A stretch of 64,000 nt of DNA from Maribellus comscasis. GTDB lineage: Bacteria > Bacteroidota > Bacteroidia > Bacteroidales > Prolixibacteraceae. Both the position numbers and the translations under genes were made by a program. The notes beneath the pieces were generated by a model, which was given only the letters and a program-made list of their open reading frames with translations, made no database searches and was not told the origin of the DNA. Positions 55,511 through 63,376 of the stretch are shown here, one piece after another (within the stretch, counting starts at the first letter, position 1; every line of letters starts with the position of its first letter). The stretch covers positions 434,001 to 498,000 of the forward strand of contig NZ_CP046401.1 of assembly GCF_009762775.1 (NCBI RefSeq), read 5' to 3'.

Positions 55511-55630
55511 TTAAAACGCGTAACCAATGGAAACTTCACCAAAAAAACCGCTATATAAATCGTAATCTTTTTGAAATTGATTAATTGACTTCGCCAGGTC
55601 ACTATTTGTCGTGTTCCGGAGAATTATCTT
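55511..55630 (-). pseudogene. C-terminal remnant of an outer-membrane beta-barrel protein
   Basis: On the minus strand 39 codons end in TAA at 55511-55513. The peptide includes SDLAKSINQFQKDYDLYSG and ends FFGEVSIGYAF, with the aromatic final residue and alternating pattern of a last barrel strand. The frame is closed by TGA at 55631-55633 and no further coding is seen upstream. The intact terminator behind it supports that this was a real gene whose body has been lost. Confidence 0.6.
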
Positions 55631-55726
55631 TCAGGCATTGCAGCAAAATGATTCTGTGTGATGGAATCATTGCTATTCCAAAGAGAAATTACATTGTTCC
55701 AAAAGGAATCATACCTTTCTCCCAGC
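55618..55726. repeat. Degenerate ~21-bp phased GGAAT/TTCC repeat
   Basis: Units starting GGAATCAT at 55663 and 55705 are 42 bp apart with GAGAAATTACAT between at 55683; TTCC occurs at 55614, 55676 and 55697. This gives a rough 21-bp rhythm of the form GGAAT-N7-TTCC. It is much less regular than the CCTGT array and may be chance. Confidence 0.3.
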
Positions 55727-55832
55727 TGAAAATATGTAGAGTATACTTTTTTATTTTAACGAAAAAGAATTTGAAGGAGAAACCAATATTTCAGAAAAAT
55801 AGGAAGCGCTTAGCGATAAAAATGAGTAACGC

Positions 55833-56906
55833 TTAAAGACTTTTGTACCACTTTCTGTAGTTTCCCAAATAGATTTTGTTTACTACTTCTTTCGGAAGTT
55901 TCAGCCCCTGAAAACTGCCGTTAATCAGAGTGCTTTGCATTTCATTGTCCGTTGTCAGGTATTCCCAATCACGCAACCATTTTTCGTGCAAACTTTTTTG
56001 CAGCGATTCCTTGTTGGTTCCATGGTCACTGTTATCGGTTCCGTAAATAAACCGGTCCTGGTATTTAATAAAAAAGTTGCGCACTTTCTCACGGTCCTCT
56101 TTCGACTGGTAAAATGTTTGTCCCATCCTTGCAGCCATGTCAACAGCTGCGTTAGGGAAACGATCAAAAAATTTAGCAAGCTCATCCACACTCCACTCAA
56201 TACTAGCAAAATGACAGCCAATAAAAGTCAGATTCGGATTTTTCTCCAACATCCGGTCACGGGCTGCAATTTGTTCTTCATACGAAGGAAATTCCGGATG
56301 CTGATACATGTGATATTCCGGATGCCGTGCAAAATAACTACTGTCATTTTTTGTGGTCATTTCGTCTAATGGCAACCAGCAGTTTTTAGGTTCGCCCAAA
56401 TGCCCGATAAGCGGAATATTATTTTCTGTCATGTGTTTAAAAATAGGGTCAAACTGTGGGTCGTCAATCATAATCAACACGCTGTCTTTATTTCTGAATT
56501 CCATCCCGATATTTTTCCACACTTTTACTGAATTGGCACCATCGGCCACACACTGGTCAATCCATGCAATGGTGTTATCCACCCACGCCGAGTCGTCCCA
56601 GCCATCCAAACAAAATGCTGTAGAAAAAGCCACCTCGTCCGGATTTTCAGTAGCCAACTGTTTCAGATTATGGTGTACTTCAACAATTTCCCCGCAATCG
56701 CCGAGATATACATTAATGTCAAAAAATTTAAAATTATCTTTCCGGGCTTGTTCCAAAGAATTATTCTTGTCGGTATAAATGTGATAATGCGCGTCTATTT
56801 TTTCAACTTTGGAAAAATCGTCCATGGAATAATAATCACTTTCACACGAACAAAATAAAACAGCAAAAACAAAGGGGAATAGTAATTTCTGAACTTTCAT
56901 CATCAT
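55833..56906 (-). CDS. Lipoprotein of the amidohydrolase (TIM-barrel metal hydrolase) family
   Basis: The lipoprotein signal is LFPFVFAVLFCSC after three consecutive start methionines (56906, 56903, 56900). KIDAHYHIYTDKN gives the HxH metal site at the first strand, FIGCHFASIEW and YGTDNSDHG are the later His and Asp ligands, as in the amidohydrolase 2 branch (decarboxylase, lactonase and related enzymes). 357 residues. It lies upstream of the heme-c pair on the same strand but 577 bases away, so co-transcription is unlikely. It could act on lactones or aromatic acids from the degraded polymer; not determinable. Confidence 0.82.
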   Translation of the reverse strand: MMMKVQKLLFPFVFAVLFCSCESDYYSMDDFSKVEKIDAHYHIYTDKNNSLEQARKDNFKFFDINVYLGDCGEIVEVHHNLKQLATENPDEVAFSTAFCLDGWDDSAWVDNTIAWIDQCVADGANSVKVWKNIGMEFRNKDSVLIMIDDPQFDPIFKHMTENNIPLIGHLGEPKNCWLPLDEMTTKNDSSYFARHPEYHMYQHPEFPSYEEQIAARDRMLEKNPNLTFIGCHFASIEWSVDELAKFFDRFPNAAVDMAARMGQTFYQSKEDREKVRNFFIKYQDRFIYGTDNSDHGTNKESLQKSLHEKWLRDWEYLTTDNEMQSTLINGSFQGLKLPKEVVNKIYLGNYRKWYKSL

Positions 56907-57082
56907 TGGGTTTATTTAATTGGCGAGGATAATATATAAATTTATTTTTACTTAAAACAATAACTTGGATTTGAATGATTATTTCGATTGGCACATTTAA
57001 CTTTGACTATCTGTTTTATACCGCAAATACGATTAATTCATCATAAGCAATTGTCAAAATATGACTTGTCGGCTATGTTAAA

Positions 57083-57120
57083 AAAACTCACCCCGAACAT
57101 CCAGGATCAGGGTGAGTTTT
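57083..57120 (-). terminator. Perfect 11-bp hairpin, minus-strand terminator without a gene
   Basis: AAAACTCACCC (57083-57093) pairs with GGGTGAGTTTT (57110-57120), loop 16 bases. In the minus direction a run of seven T's follows. No intact minus-strand gene ends to its right, so it may be left from a lost gene. The remainder of the 56907-57350 gap holds the amidohydrolase promoter and AT-rich DNA without a gene. Confidence 0.6.
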
Positions 57121-57350
57121 CCAAAACGGCGTCAGTAAACGCACCTGGTTACAACCCAAAAAAATACCTGCAATACCAATAAACGAGTAATCATAATTAT
57201 GTTATTAATTATTTTTATTTATCGATTGTAAAATTAAGGTGTGCAGTTTTTTTCTCTTTAACTTAAGTTATGAAAGCCAGAAAACCCAAAATGAAAATTA
57301 CAACTGTCTTCATTTAAGACAGGAAAAAACAAATCTCTTTAACTTTTACG

Positions 57351-57867
57351 GAAGGCAATTGTGTAGCAAAGAAACGTTAGATATACAAAAATGATGTTTT
57401 GCTGGCAGAAGGAGAATATGCTACCGAATGTTATTTTGTACTACAAGGCTGCGTTCACTCCTATTATTTGTCGGATGGAGAGGAAAAAAACAAGCGAGTT
57501 TTATACCCAAAATCAAAGTATTAATCCGATAAGTTATTTTACGAAAGAACCGTCGGAATATTATTTGTCGTGTTTGTAAGATACCTACATTGCCTTGGGC
57601 GACGAAGAGAAAAATAAAGAATTGCTCCGTAAAATCCCCCGACTGGAGTAGATGGTTTTGCAAATGAGCAGCGCCTTGTTAACGACAAAACAAATTTCGC
57701 TCGACGATTTCAAAAAGCTAAATCCGGAAATGCGTTATCTCAAATTGCTGGAAACCTGCCCCGATTTATTTCAACGTGTTCCGTTGTATCACATTGCCTG
57801 GTATCTGGGAATAAAACCGGAATTTTTAAGCTGGATGAGAAAAAGATTGATTACCAAATCAGAGTAA
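57351..57867 (+). pseudogene. Crp/Fnr-family regulator, multiply frameshifted
   Basis: Joined across frames, the translation gives EGNCVAKK, TLDIQK, DVLLAEGEYATECYFVLQGC, SYYLSDGEEK, TSEFYTQNQSINPISYFTKE, DTYIALGDEEKNKELLRKI and HIAWYLGIKPEFLSWMRKRL, that is a cyclic-nucleotide-binding-like domain and the C-terminal HTH of a Bacteroidota Crp/Fnr regulator. Lesions: a frameshift near 57372, another near 57392, an extra A in the A-run at 57484-57490, TAA at 57577-57579 and TAG at 57649-57651. The N-terminal start was not found. It is clearly not functional as a full protein. Confidence 0.85.
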
Positions 57868-57947
57868 TTTAGCTGCCCAATTATTATACTTTTTAGCAAT
57901 AAAAGCTTTTATAAAAACTAAAACCCATCATTTATAAGCACCAAAAT

Positions 57948-58073
57948 TCAAAACCCAAATATCAAATAATAAACAATACCAAACTCTTAAAAAAGCAAAC
58001 CCGGGAATGCACAGTTAAATGGAAAAAGTTTGCATCTTGAATATTTCCAATTTGAAATTTATTTGAGTTTTGA
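57948..58073. repeat. Inverted-repeat element, copy A (126 bp)
   Basis: TCAAAACCCAAAT at the left and ATTTGAGTTTTGA at the right are inverted with one mismatch. The left flank TAAGCACCAAAAT and the interior AATAATAAxCAATACCAAAC are shared with copy B at 59225-59347, about 1.27 kb away. It encodes nothing and is likely a non-autonomous dispersed element. Confidence 0.65.
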
Positions 58074-58186
58074 CGATTGTGATTTGTAATTTTTTCAAGA
58101 CCTCCAAAGTATAAGCTATCCAAGGTGTAAATTCAAAATTTACAAATAGCTACAGGTTACGAGTAAGAAATCCGCTTCTTGTCTCC

Positions 58187-58339
58187 TCAATCTACAAAAG
58201 TCTCTTTTAATACAGCTTTTAATTCCTGAATCTCCTATCGTTTAGTCTTTCAAAAACTTTAACAATTCGTTTTTTTAATTTCGCTGCCAATTGTCGAGGT
58301 AAGGTTGACAAGTACGATTTGATATTGTTCTATTTCCAT
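58187..58339 (-). pseudogene. mazF: mazF toxin with its middle deleted
   Basis: The start ATG at 58339 overlaps the end of mazE as in intact mazEF operons. The first 24 codons read MEIEQYQIVLVNL then STIGSEIKKT, the N-terminal strands of MazF/PemK. After two further codons the frame stops (TAA at 58259-58261). Just beyond, in another frame, IQELKAVLKETFVD ends with TGA at 58187-58189 and matches a MazF C terminus. The central part, about 60-70 residues with the RPCVI region and catalytic Arg/Thr, is missing. No active toxin can be made. Confidence 0.8.
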
Positions 58340-58575
58340 TCTTCAAGGTCTTCATCATCAAAAACGTCGTCAATCAATAAATCGTCATCGCCATTCTTCG
58401 CCATTGCTGCAAAAGCCTTATCCCAGCCTTTCCGGGGTTTTGTAATGGGTTTTAGGATAATTTGTCCTTTTTCCATTATCAGCTCAACTGAATCTTTAAT
58501 CTTGTATCTTTCCAACAAAGTCTTACTCAGCCTGATTCCTTTCGAATTTCCTATTTTTATTACTGAAACCTCCAT
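58330..58575 (-). CDS. mazE: MazE-type (AbrB-fold) antitoxin, orphaned
   Basis: The start is the ATG at 58575, giving MEVSVIKIGNSKGIRLSKTLLE, the SpoVT/AbrB swapped-hairpin DNA-binding domain; the longer open frame upstream is not coding. The C-terminal tail is acidic (GDDDLLIDDVFDDEDLEEW), as expected for the part that threads into MazF. 81 residues. Its toxin partner immediately downstream is a deleted pseudogene. The antitoxin may survive as a DNA-binding protein or protect against other MazF toxins. Confidence 0.88.
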   Translation of the reverse strand: MEVSVIKIGNSKGIRLSKTLLERYKIKDSVELIMEKGQIILKPITKPRKGWDKAFAAMAKNGDDDLLIDDVFDDEDLEEWK

Positions 58576-58836
58576 AACGACAATCTTTTGTTTTGCAATT
58601 ACATAGTTATAACTTTTCTTAAAGATAAAAAGATAAGACAAATGATTGAACTGAGTTTTGTTGCTGTAACTTGCCTCGTTTATAAACATCATATTTATTA
58701 GACGATTCATTAATCGAAGCACCGACCAAGCTCAAAGCTCTCGACTCGAAGCTTATGGCTCACAGCTCGAAGCTCTTCCAAATAACCTCATCCGCTTTCA
58801 GTCAATAAAAATATTTCCGATATTGCTACAAATAAA

Positions 58837-59202
58837 ATGACCATGGGAAACAAACAAGATGAGCGTATTGCAAAAATGACTTTTGCATCGGTGTATCCAC
58901 TCTATCTCGAAAAAGTGGAAAAGAAAGGACGGACAAAAGAAGAATTACATGAAGTAATTGAATGGTTAACAGGCTTTGATGATAAACAACTGCAACAACT
59001 TATCAATGCCGGGGTAACTTTTGATCAATTTTTTCAGCAGGCGAAATTAAATAAAAATGCCCCGCTCATTACGGGAGTAATCTGTGGTTATCGCGTGGAA
59101 AACATCGAAAATCCTTTAACGCAGCAAGTGCGGTATTTAGATAAATTGGTGGATGAACTGGCCAAAGGACGAAAAATGGAAAAAATTCTCCGAGCCGGTT
59201 AA
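58837..59202 (+). CDS. DUF2200 family protein
   Basis: The 121-residue protein matches DUF2200 along its whole length: ERIAKMTFASVYPLYLEKVEKKGRT, EVIEWLTGFDDKQLQQLI, GVICGYRVENIENPLTQQVRYLDKLVDELAKGRKMEKIL. Small, cytoplasmic, helical; function unknown, widespread in Bacteroidota and Firmicutes. ATG at 58837 or 58843. It is monocistronic between two copies of the inverted-repeat element. A low-complexity tract of AGCTC/AAGCT words lies upstream at 58727-58788. Confidence 0.85.
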   Translation: MTMGNKQDERIAKMTFASVYPLYLEKVEKKGRTKEELHEVIEWLTGFDDKQLQQLINAGVTFDQFFQQAKLNKNAPLITGVICGYRVENIENPLTQQVRYLDKLVDELAKGRKMEKILRAG

Positions 59203-59224
59203 ACAGGTTTGTAAGCACCAAAAT

Positions 59225-59347
59225 TCAAAACTCAAATATCAAATAATAAGCAATACCAAACTTTCAAAAAACAAACCCGGGATACTCCTTTTGATGGACA
59301 CGTTTGTTATTTGAATATTCTCTCATTGAAATTGATTTGAGTTTTGA
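59225..59347. repeat. Inverted-repeat element, copy B (123 bp)
   Basis: TCAAAACTCAAAT at 59225-59237 and ATTTGAGTTTTGA at 59335-59347 are perfect 13-bp inverted ends. It shares flank and interior with copy A at 57948-58073, including TAAGCACCAAAATTC on the left and TTGTGATTTG on the right. Confidence 0.7.
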
Positions 59348-59442
59348 CATTTGTGATTTGGCTTTTATGAAAAAACGCCTTTAATTTCAGGAAATGCTGG
59401 AAACTCCATTCTTCTCTCGAAGGTTTGATACCTAATAATAAA

Positions 59443-59469
59443 AAGCACTTGTTTATTAAACAAATGCTT
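59443..59469. repeat. 27-base near-perfect palindrome
   Basis: AAGCACTTGTTTA and TAAACAAATGCTT are inverted around a single base with one mismatch. No gene is near (59203-59800 is otherwise without a gene), so it may be a stray terminator or a protein-binding site. Confidence 0.4.
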
Positions 59470-59800
59470 GCTACATTTATAAACCGCATTCGGAAGATAA
59501 AACGTTTAATACCAAATACTAAAACTGAACCAAACAAAAATGACAAGGGCTATTTCGCAAACACAATTAAAAAGTAAGGACTTTGGTAAAAATTAGTTAT
59601 TTGACTCTACCAGGGCCATATCTTTATGAAAATTTGAAAGTCAAGCTTATGATTTGATGTCAAACATTTCAATTTAATAAACTAGGAGAATTAAGAATGA
59701 TAAAATATCAAATTATAATATGAAAAATAATAAAATAAAAAGGTCAAATGCATGACTTTAATTGTTATAATAATTACTAATACCCTTTACATAACGAAAC

Positions 59801-60595
59801 ATGAAACACAAGTACATTTTTCTGGTTCTTTTGATAACTTTTTCTTTTAGTGCTCATTCACAACAAGACACAATCCCTCCTGAATTTAATACCATCCCAA
59901 ATGACACTATTGTAAGTTGTATGGTATTAGTCCCTTCTCCACCTGCAATCACTGCGTCAGATAACGGGACTTCTATTCCTATAGATTATACAGAAACAAT
60001 AACAGATTCAATATGTAGAAACCAATTATTTGTTAATCGAATCTGGACTGCTACCGACAATTCTGGAAACACCGCATCGGTTAAACAAATAGTTATAGTG
60101 AATGACACTATTGCTCCTGTACTACCTGAAATCCCCAGAGACACTGTTGTGACAAACCCGGAACAGATACCACCAATACCGTTAGCAATAAGAGCAACCG
60201 ATAATTGTGGACTAGTCGCTACAGCGTTCTTCGAGGTTATTTTAGATTTTATTGATGACAATAATTTTATCATTAATCGAACATGGGAATCAACAGATGA
60301 TTGCGGCAATTACGTTTTTGGTGTTCAAGAAATCATAATAACAGACAAGATGACGTCTGCAACTTCGGCTATAGATTTTAGCCTTTCTTCAATATCAATA
60401 TACCCTAATCCATCAAATGGAGACTTTTCTATCTCAGGAGTAAAAGGTCAGCTTATATCTGTTTATAGTTCAAATGGTAATTTAGTTGCAAAAAAAATCG
60501 CAAATTCAAATACCGAACATTTCAATCTCAAATTGGCTAAGGGTATTTATTACATTTGCACCCCTGAAAAATCAAAAAAGTTAATTATTAAATAA
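59801..60595 (+). CDS. Secreted HYR-like domain protein with type IX sorting domain
   Basis: A signal peptide (FLVLLITFSFSAHSQ) is followed by two beta-sandwich HYR-like repeats (DTIPPEFNTIPNDTIVSC... and DTIAPVLPEIPRDTVVTN..., each with AxDNxG and VNRIW/INRTW). The C-terminal 75 residues, from ISIYPNPSNGDFSI to GIYYICTPEKSKKLIIK, are a Por secretion system type A sorting domain, so the protein should be exported by the type IX system and attached at the surface. 264 residues, likely an adhesin-like surface protein. Confidence 0.85.
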   Translation: MKHKYIFLVLLITFSFSAHSQQDTIPPEFNTIPNDTIVSCMVLVPSPPAITASDNGTSIPIDYTETITDSICRNQLFVNRIWTATDNSGNTASVKQIVIVNDTIAPVLPEIPRDTVVTNPEQIPPIPLAIRATDNCGLVATAFFEVILDFIDDNNFIINRTWESTDDCGNYVFGVQEIIITDKMTSATSAIDFSLSSISIYPNPSNGDFSISGVKGQLISVYSSNGNLVAKKIANSNTEHFNLKLAKGIYYICTPEKSKKLIIK

Positions 60596-60700
60596 TTTGA
60601 TGCACAAAACGTTACAACATGGCGGATTTTACCTACGCCATAACAACTGTCTCACTATACGCCCATCACATCCCGAACCAGAAATATAAGATACCTATTT

Positions 60701-60847
60701 ATGCCCATCATTTTTATTTTCACAATTTCCTGTTCCAATCACAAAGAAACGACTGTAACGCCCGAAGATTATTTGTACGAAGTGTTTTAGATAGTTGAGG
60801 AGCATTTCATCAAGAGAGATTTTGTTGCTTCGCCAATTAATCAATAA
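60701..60847 (+). pseudogene. N-terminal remnant of a lipoprotein, cut by the repeat block
   Basis: ATG at 60701 opens MPIIFIFTISCSNHKE, a short lipoprotein signal with its cysteine, then TTVTPEDYLYEVF and a TAG at 60788-60790. The same frame continues IVEEHFIKRDFVASPINQ to TAA at 60845-60847. PEDYLYEV.DIVEEH resembles the beginning of S41-type exported peptidases, but this is too short to be sure. The remnant runs into the first ~403-bp repeat unit at 60831. Confidence 0.45.
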
Positions 60848-61232
60848 TCCTTAATAAATAATCAATTTGCAGTAAACACCACCCCGTTTCGAATACTCGA
60901 AACACCCCTCCTCGAAGGATAGGAAATTCGTGCTTCGATAATATATTTTCAATATTAAACGATTAAAATCGAAAAATCAGAGTTGTATATTTCTGGGCTA
61001 AAGCCCGGTAGCTTGGAGTATATCTAATAACCTCAGGCTTAAGCCTGAGGTTATTGAAAATCAGAATAAGCAGGGGCTTTAGCCCCAAAAAGGTCATTAA
61101 CCACAGAGTAGTAATTTGTTCCCCATAATCCAACTATCATAAATTCTACGAATATTTCTCCTCCTGTCAGGACGAGTCAGGTGGTGAAAAAGCCAAGAGC
61201 GGTGAGCTTTGGGCGGTGAGCCGTGAGCTGGT
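60831..61232. repeat. ~403-bp tandem unit 1, hairpin-rich
   Basis: Begins CGCCAATTAATCAATAATCC. It holds a GTTTCGA/TCGAAAC hairpin near 60896, GGGCT-AA-AGCCC at 60995-61006, a perfect 30-bp palindrome centred between 61040 and 61041 (half-site AATAACCTCAGGCTT), and GGGGCT-TT-AGCCCC at 61073-61086. The end (AAGAGCGGTGAGC, GGGCGGTGAGCCG) is a low-complexity GTGAGC tract. No open frame of note. Confidence 0.85.
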
Positions 61233-61636
61233 CGCCAGTTAATCAATAATCCTTAATAAATAATCAAATAACTGTAAACACCACCCCGTTTCGAATGCTC
61301 GAAACACCCCTCCTTGAAGGATGGGAAATTCGTGTTCTCCGAATATTTTCAATAGTAAACGATTAAAATCGAAAAATCAGAGTTGTATATTTCTGGGCTA
61401 AAGCCCGGTAGCCTCGAGTATATCCAGTAACCTCAGGCTTAAGCCTGAGGTTATTGAAAATCAGAATCAGCAGGGGCTTTAGCCCCAAAAAGTTCAAGTC
61501 TTAATCACAGAGTTGTAATTTGTTCCCCATAATCCAACTATCATAAATTCTACGAATATTTCTCCTCCTGTCAGGACGAGTCAGGTGGTGAAAAAGCCAA
61601 GAGCGGTGAGCTTTGGGCGGTGAGCCGTGAGCTGGT
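61233..61636. repeat. ~403-bp tandem unit 2, hairpin-rich
   Basis: A near-identical copy of unit 1, offset 402 bp, with the same four hairpins; the central palindrome lies at 61428-61453. Differences are scattered substitutions and short indels, for example TAGTAAAC for TATTAAAC. Confidence 0.85.
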
Positions 61637-62073
61637 CGCCAGTTAATCAATAATCCTTAATAAATAATCAAATAACTGTAAACACCACCCCGTTTCGAGT
61701 GCTCGAAACACCCCTCCTCGAAGGATGGGAAATTCGTGTTCTCCGAATATTTTCAATATTAAACGATTAAAATCGAAAAATCAGAGTTGTATATTCCTGG
61801 GCTAAAGCCCGGTAGCCTCGAGTATATCCAGTAACCTCAGGCTTAAGCCTGAGGTTATTGAAAATCAGAATCAGCAGGGGCTTTAGCCCCAAAAAGGTCA
61901 AGTTTGAATCACAGAGCAGTAATTTGTTCCCCATAATCCAATTATTATAATTTCCACGAATATTTCTCCTCTTGGCGGGAGGAGAACCCGAGTTTGCGAG
62001 GGGGAGGTGGTGAAAAAGCCAAGAGCCAAAAGCTGTGAGTTGGTTCGCCAATTAATCATTAATAAATAATCAA
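61637..62073. repeat. ~403-bp tandem unit 3 plus partial unit 4
   Basis: Third copy, offset 404 bp, palindrome at 61832-61857; its right end is altered (GGGAGGAGAACCCGAG). A fourth start, CGCCAATTAATCA with TAATAAATAATCAA, follows at 62046 and runs right up to the stop codon of the AraC gene. Confidence 0.8.
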
Positions 62074-62913
62074 TCAATTCGCTTCCCTGGCTTGTTTTCG
62101 GTATTCCGAAGGACTCACACCTTTGTATTTTTTAAAAATCCGGTTTAGATGGCTGACGTCGCTAAATCCCAGTTCATACACCAGTTCGTTAATATGAATG
62201 TCGGTATATTGCAGGCGGGTTTCAATTAATTTCAACTTGTAGGCGATTATATAATTCTGCAAACTTTCGCCGATAATACTCTTAAAATATTCGCTTACAT
62301 AGGTTAACGACACATTAAAATGTTTTGCCAGTTCTTTGGCTTTTAACATCCGCGGATTATAAATATTTTGGTGAATATAGTTCATGAGTTGCAGGGCATT
62401 GGAATCGGTAATCTTACTGTTGCTCACCGGATTTTGCAACAAAAGATTCCGGCCTGAAATAATAATGAGCGTATTAATAATTTGCCGAATCACTTCCTGT
62501 TGCTGCGGTTGCTGATTTACCTGTTCGCGAATTAAAGCTTCCACCAATGCGCGCACCAAAGGCTTGTCGGTAATCGTTTTCAGAATACAGCCGGGCAAAT
62601 GATTATGGTTGTGAAAAATATACTCAATTTTGCGAATCCACTCCTTTTCCTGTGTTTTTAAATAACTCTCGTTAAAACGGACAAAAAAGAATTTGCTGGG
62701 TGTTTTTACTTCAAACGAATGTTTATCCTGCGGAAAAATCAGAAACAATTTGTCTTTGGCGTAAGGCAATTTATGGTCGTTAATTACCTGCACACCTTCT
62801 CCCTCCAGCACAAACACCATTTCAAAAAACAAATTCTCCTGCGTTTTCGACTCGTAATGCTCCACTTCCAGCAAGTCCAGCTCCAGGGGCTGATGTAAAG
62901 TTCTTACTTTCAT
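62074..62913 (-). CDS. AraC-family transcriptional regulator
   Basis: The N-terminal half is a cupin-like effector domain (ENLFFEMVFVLEGEGVQVIND, FLIFPQDKHSFEVKTPSKFFFVRF). The C-terminal 100 residues carry both HTH motifs: KAKELAKHFNVSLTYVSEYFKSIIG and INELVYELGFSDVSHLNRIFKKYKGVSPSEYRK, the second being the AraC signature. 279 residues. It is divergent from the doxX-PRISE pair, which it may regulate; the inverted repeat at 62924-62948 is a candidate site. The repeat block touches its stop codon and may provide termination. Confidence 0.93.
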   Translation of the reverse strand: MKVRTLHQPLELDLLEVEHYESKTQENLFFEMVFVLEGEGVQVINDHKLPYAKDKLFLIFPQDKHSFEVKTPSKFFFVRFNESYLKTQEKEWIRKIEYIFHNHNHLPGCILKTITDKPLVRALVEALIREQVNQQPQQQEVIRQIINTLIIISGRNLLLQNPVSNSKITDSNALQLMNYIHQNIYNPRMLKAKELAKHFNVSLTYVSEYFKSIIGESLQNYIIAYKLKLIETRLQYTDIHINELVYELGFSDVSHLNRIFKKYKGVSPSEYRKQAREAN

Positions 62914-62923
62914 AATAACAATA

Positions 62924-62948
62924 GTACAATAATTTCCAATGATTGTAC
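62924..62948. promoter_or_regulatory. Inverted repeat in the araC-doxX divergent promoter
   Basis: GTACAAT (62924-62930) and ATTGTAC (62942-62948) are perfect inverted heptamers with an 11-base spacer, 11 bases from the AraC start codon and 51 bases before doxX. A -7-like TAAATTTG for doxX lies at 62972-62979. Likely operator of the AraC protein or of another dimer. Confidence 0.5.
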
Positions 62949-62998
62949 AAGTAGAACGGCAATTCAGTTCATAAATTTGTACCTTATATTACAGGAAT

Positions 62999-63376
62999 AT
63001 GAATAGAATCACATACTTTTTTCTTCGCTTGCCAATAGCAATTTCGCTGTTGGGGCATGGTTTGGTAAGGATGCCAAAACTAAAAGGTTTTGCGGAATGG
63101 ATGGCTACATCGATGGAAAAATCGTTTTTACCCGGCGCATTCATCAAAACATTTGGTTTTGCTCTTCCTTTTTTTGAAGCTCTGATTGGACTTTGGATTT
63201 TGTTGGGTTTCCAAACAAAGTACTCGCTTTATGCGGGTTTAACACTCATGAGCATTCTTATTTTGGGAAGTGCTTCGGTGGAAAACTGGGGAGCCATTCA
63301 AACCCAGTTGGTACATGCGATTTATTTGTTCGGACTGCTTTGGTATTCCGAAATAAAAACACAAAAACATGAATAA
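62999..63376 (+). CDS. DoxX family membrane protein
   Basis: The 125-residue protein has four hydrophobic helices, starting MNRITYFFLRLPIAISLLGHGLVRMPKLKGF, which fits the DoxX/DoxD-like family (GHGxxR motif). Such proteins occur with redox and detoxification enzymes. The next gene begins inside it (8-base overlap at 63369), so the two are coupled. Divergent from the AraC regulator. Confidence 0.85.
   Translation: MNRITYFFLRLPIAISLLGHGLVRMPKLKGFAEWMATSMEKSFLPGAFIKTFGFALPFFEALIGLWILLGFQTKYSLYAGLTLMSILILGSASVENWGAIQTQLVHAIYLFGLLWYSEIKTQKHE

Noticed and set aside
55585..55836. 83-codon plus-strand open frame
   Set aside because: It runs over the antisense of the barrel remnant and the ~21-bp repeat; the peptide is not protein-like.
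61767..62051. 94-codon minus-strand open frame next to araC
   Set aside because: It translates hairpins of the third ~403-bp repeat unit and part of its junction.
60831..62073. CRISPR or integron attC array as an explanation of the ~403-bp units
   Set aside because: Whole units are near-identical with no variable spacers or cassettes, and no integrase is present.
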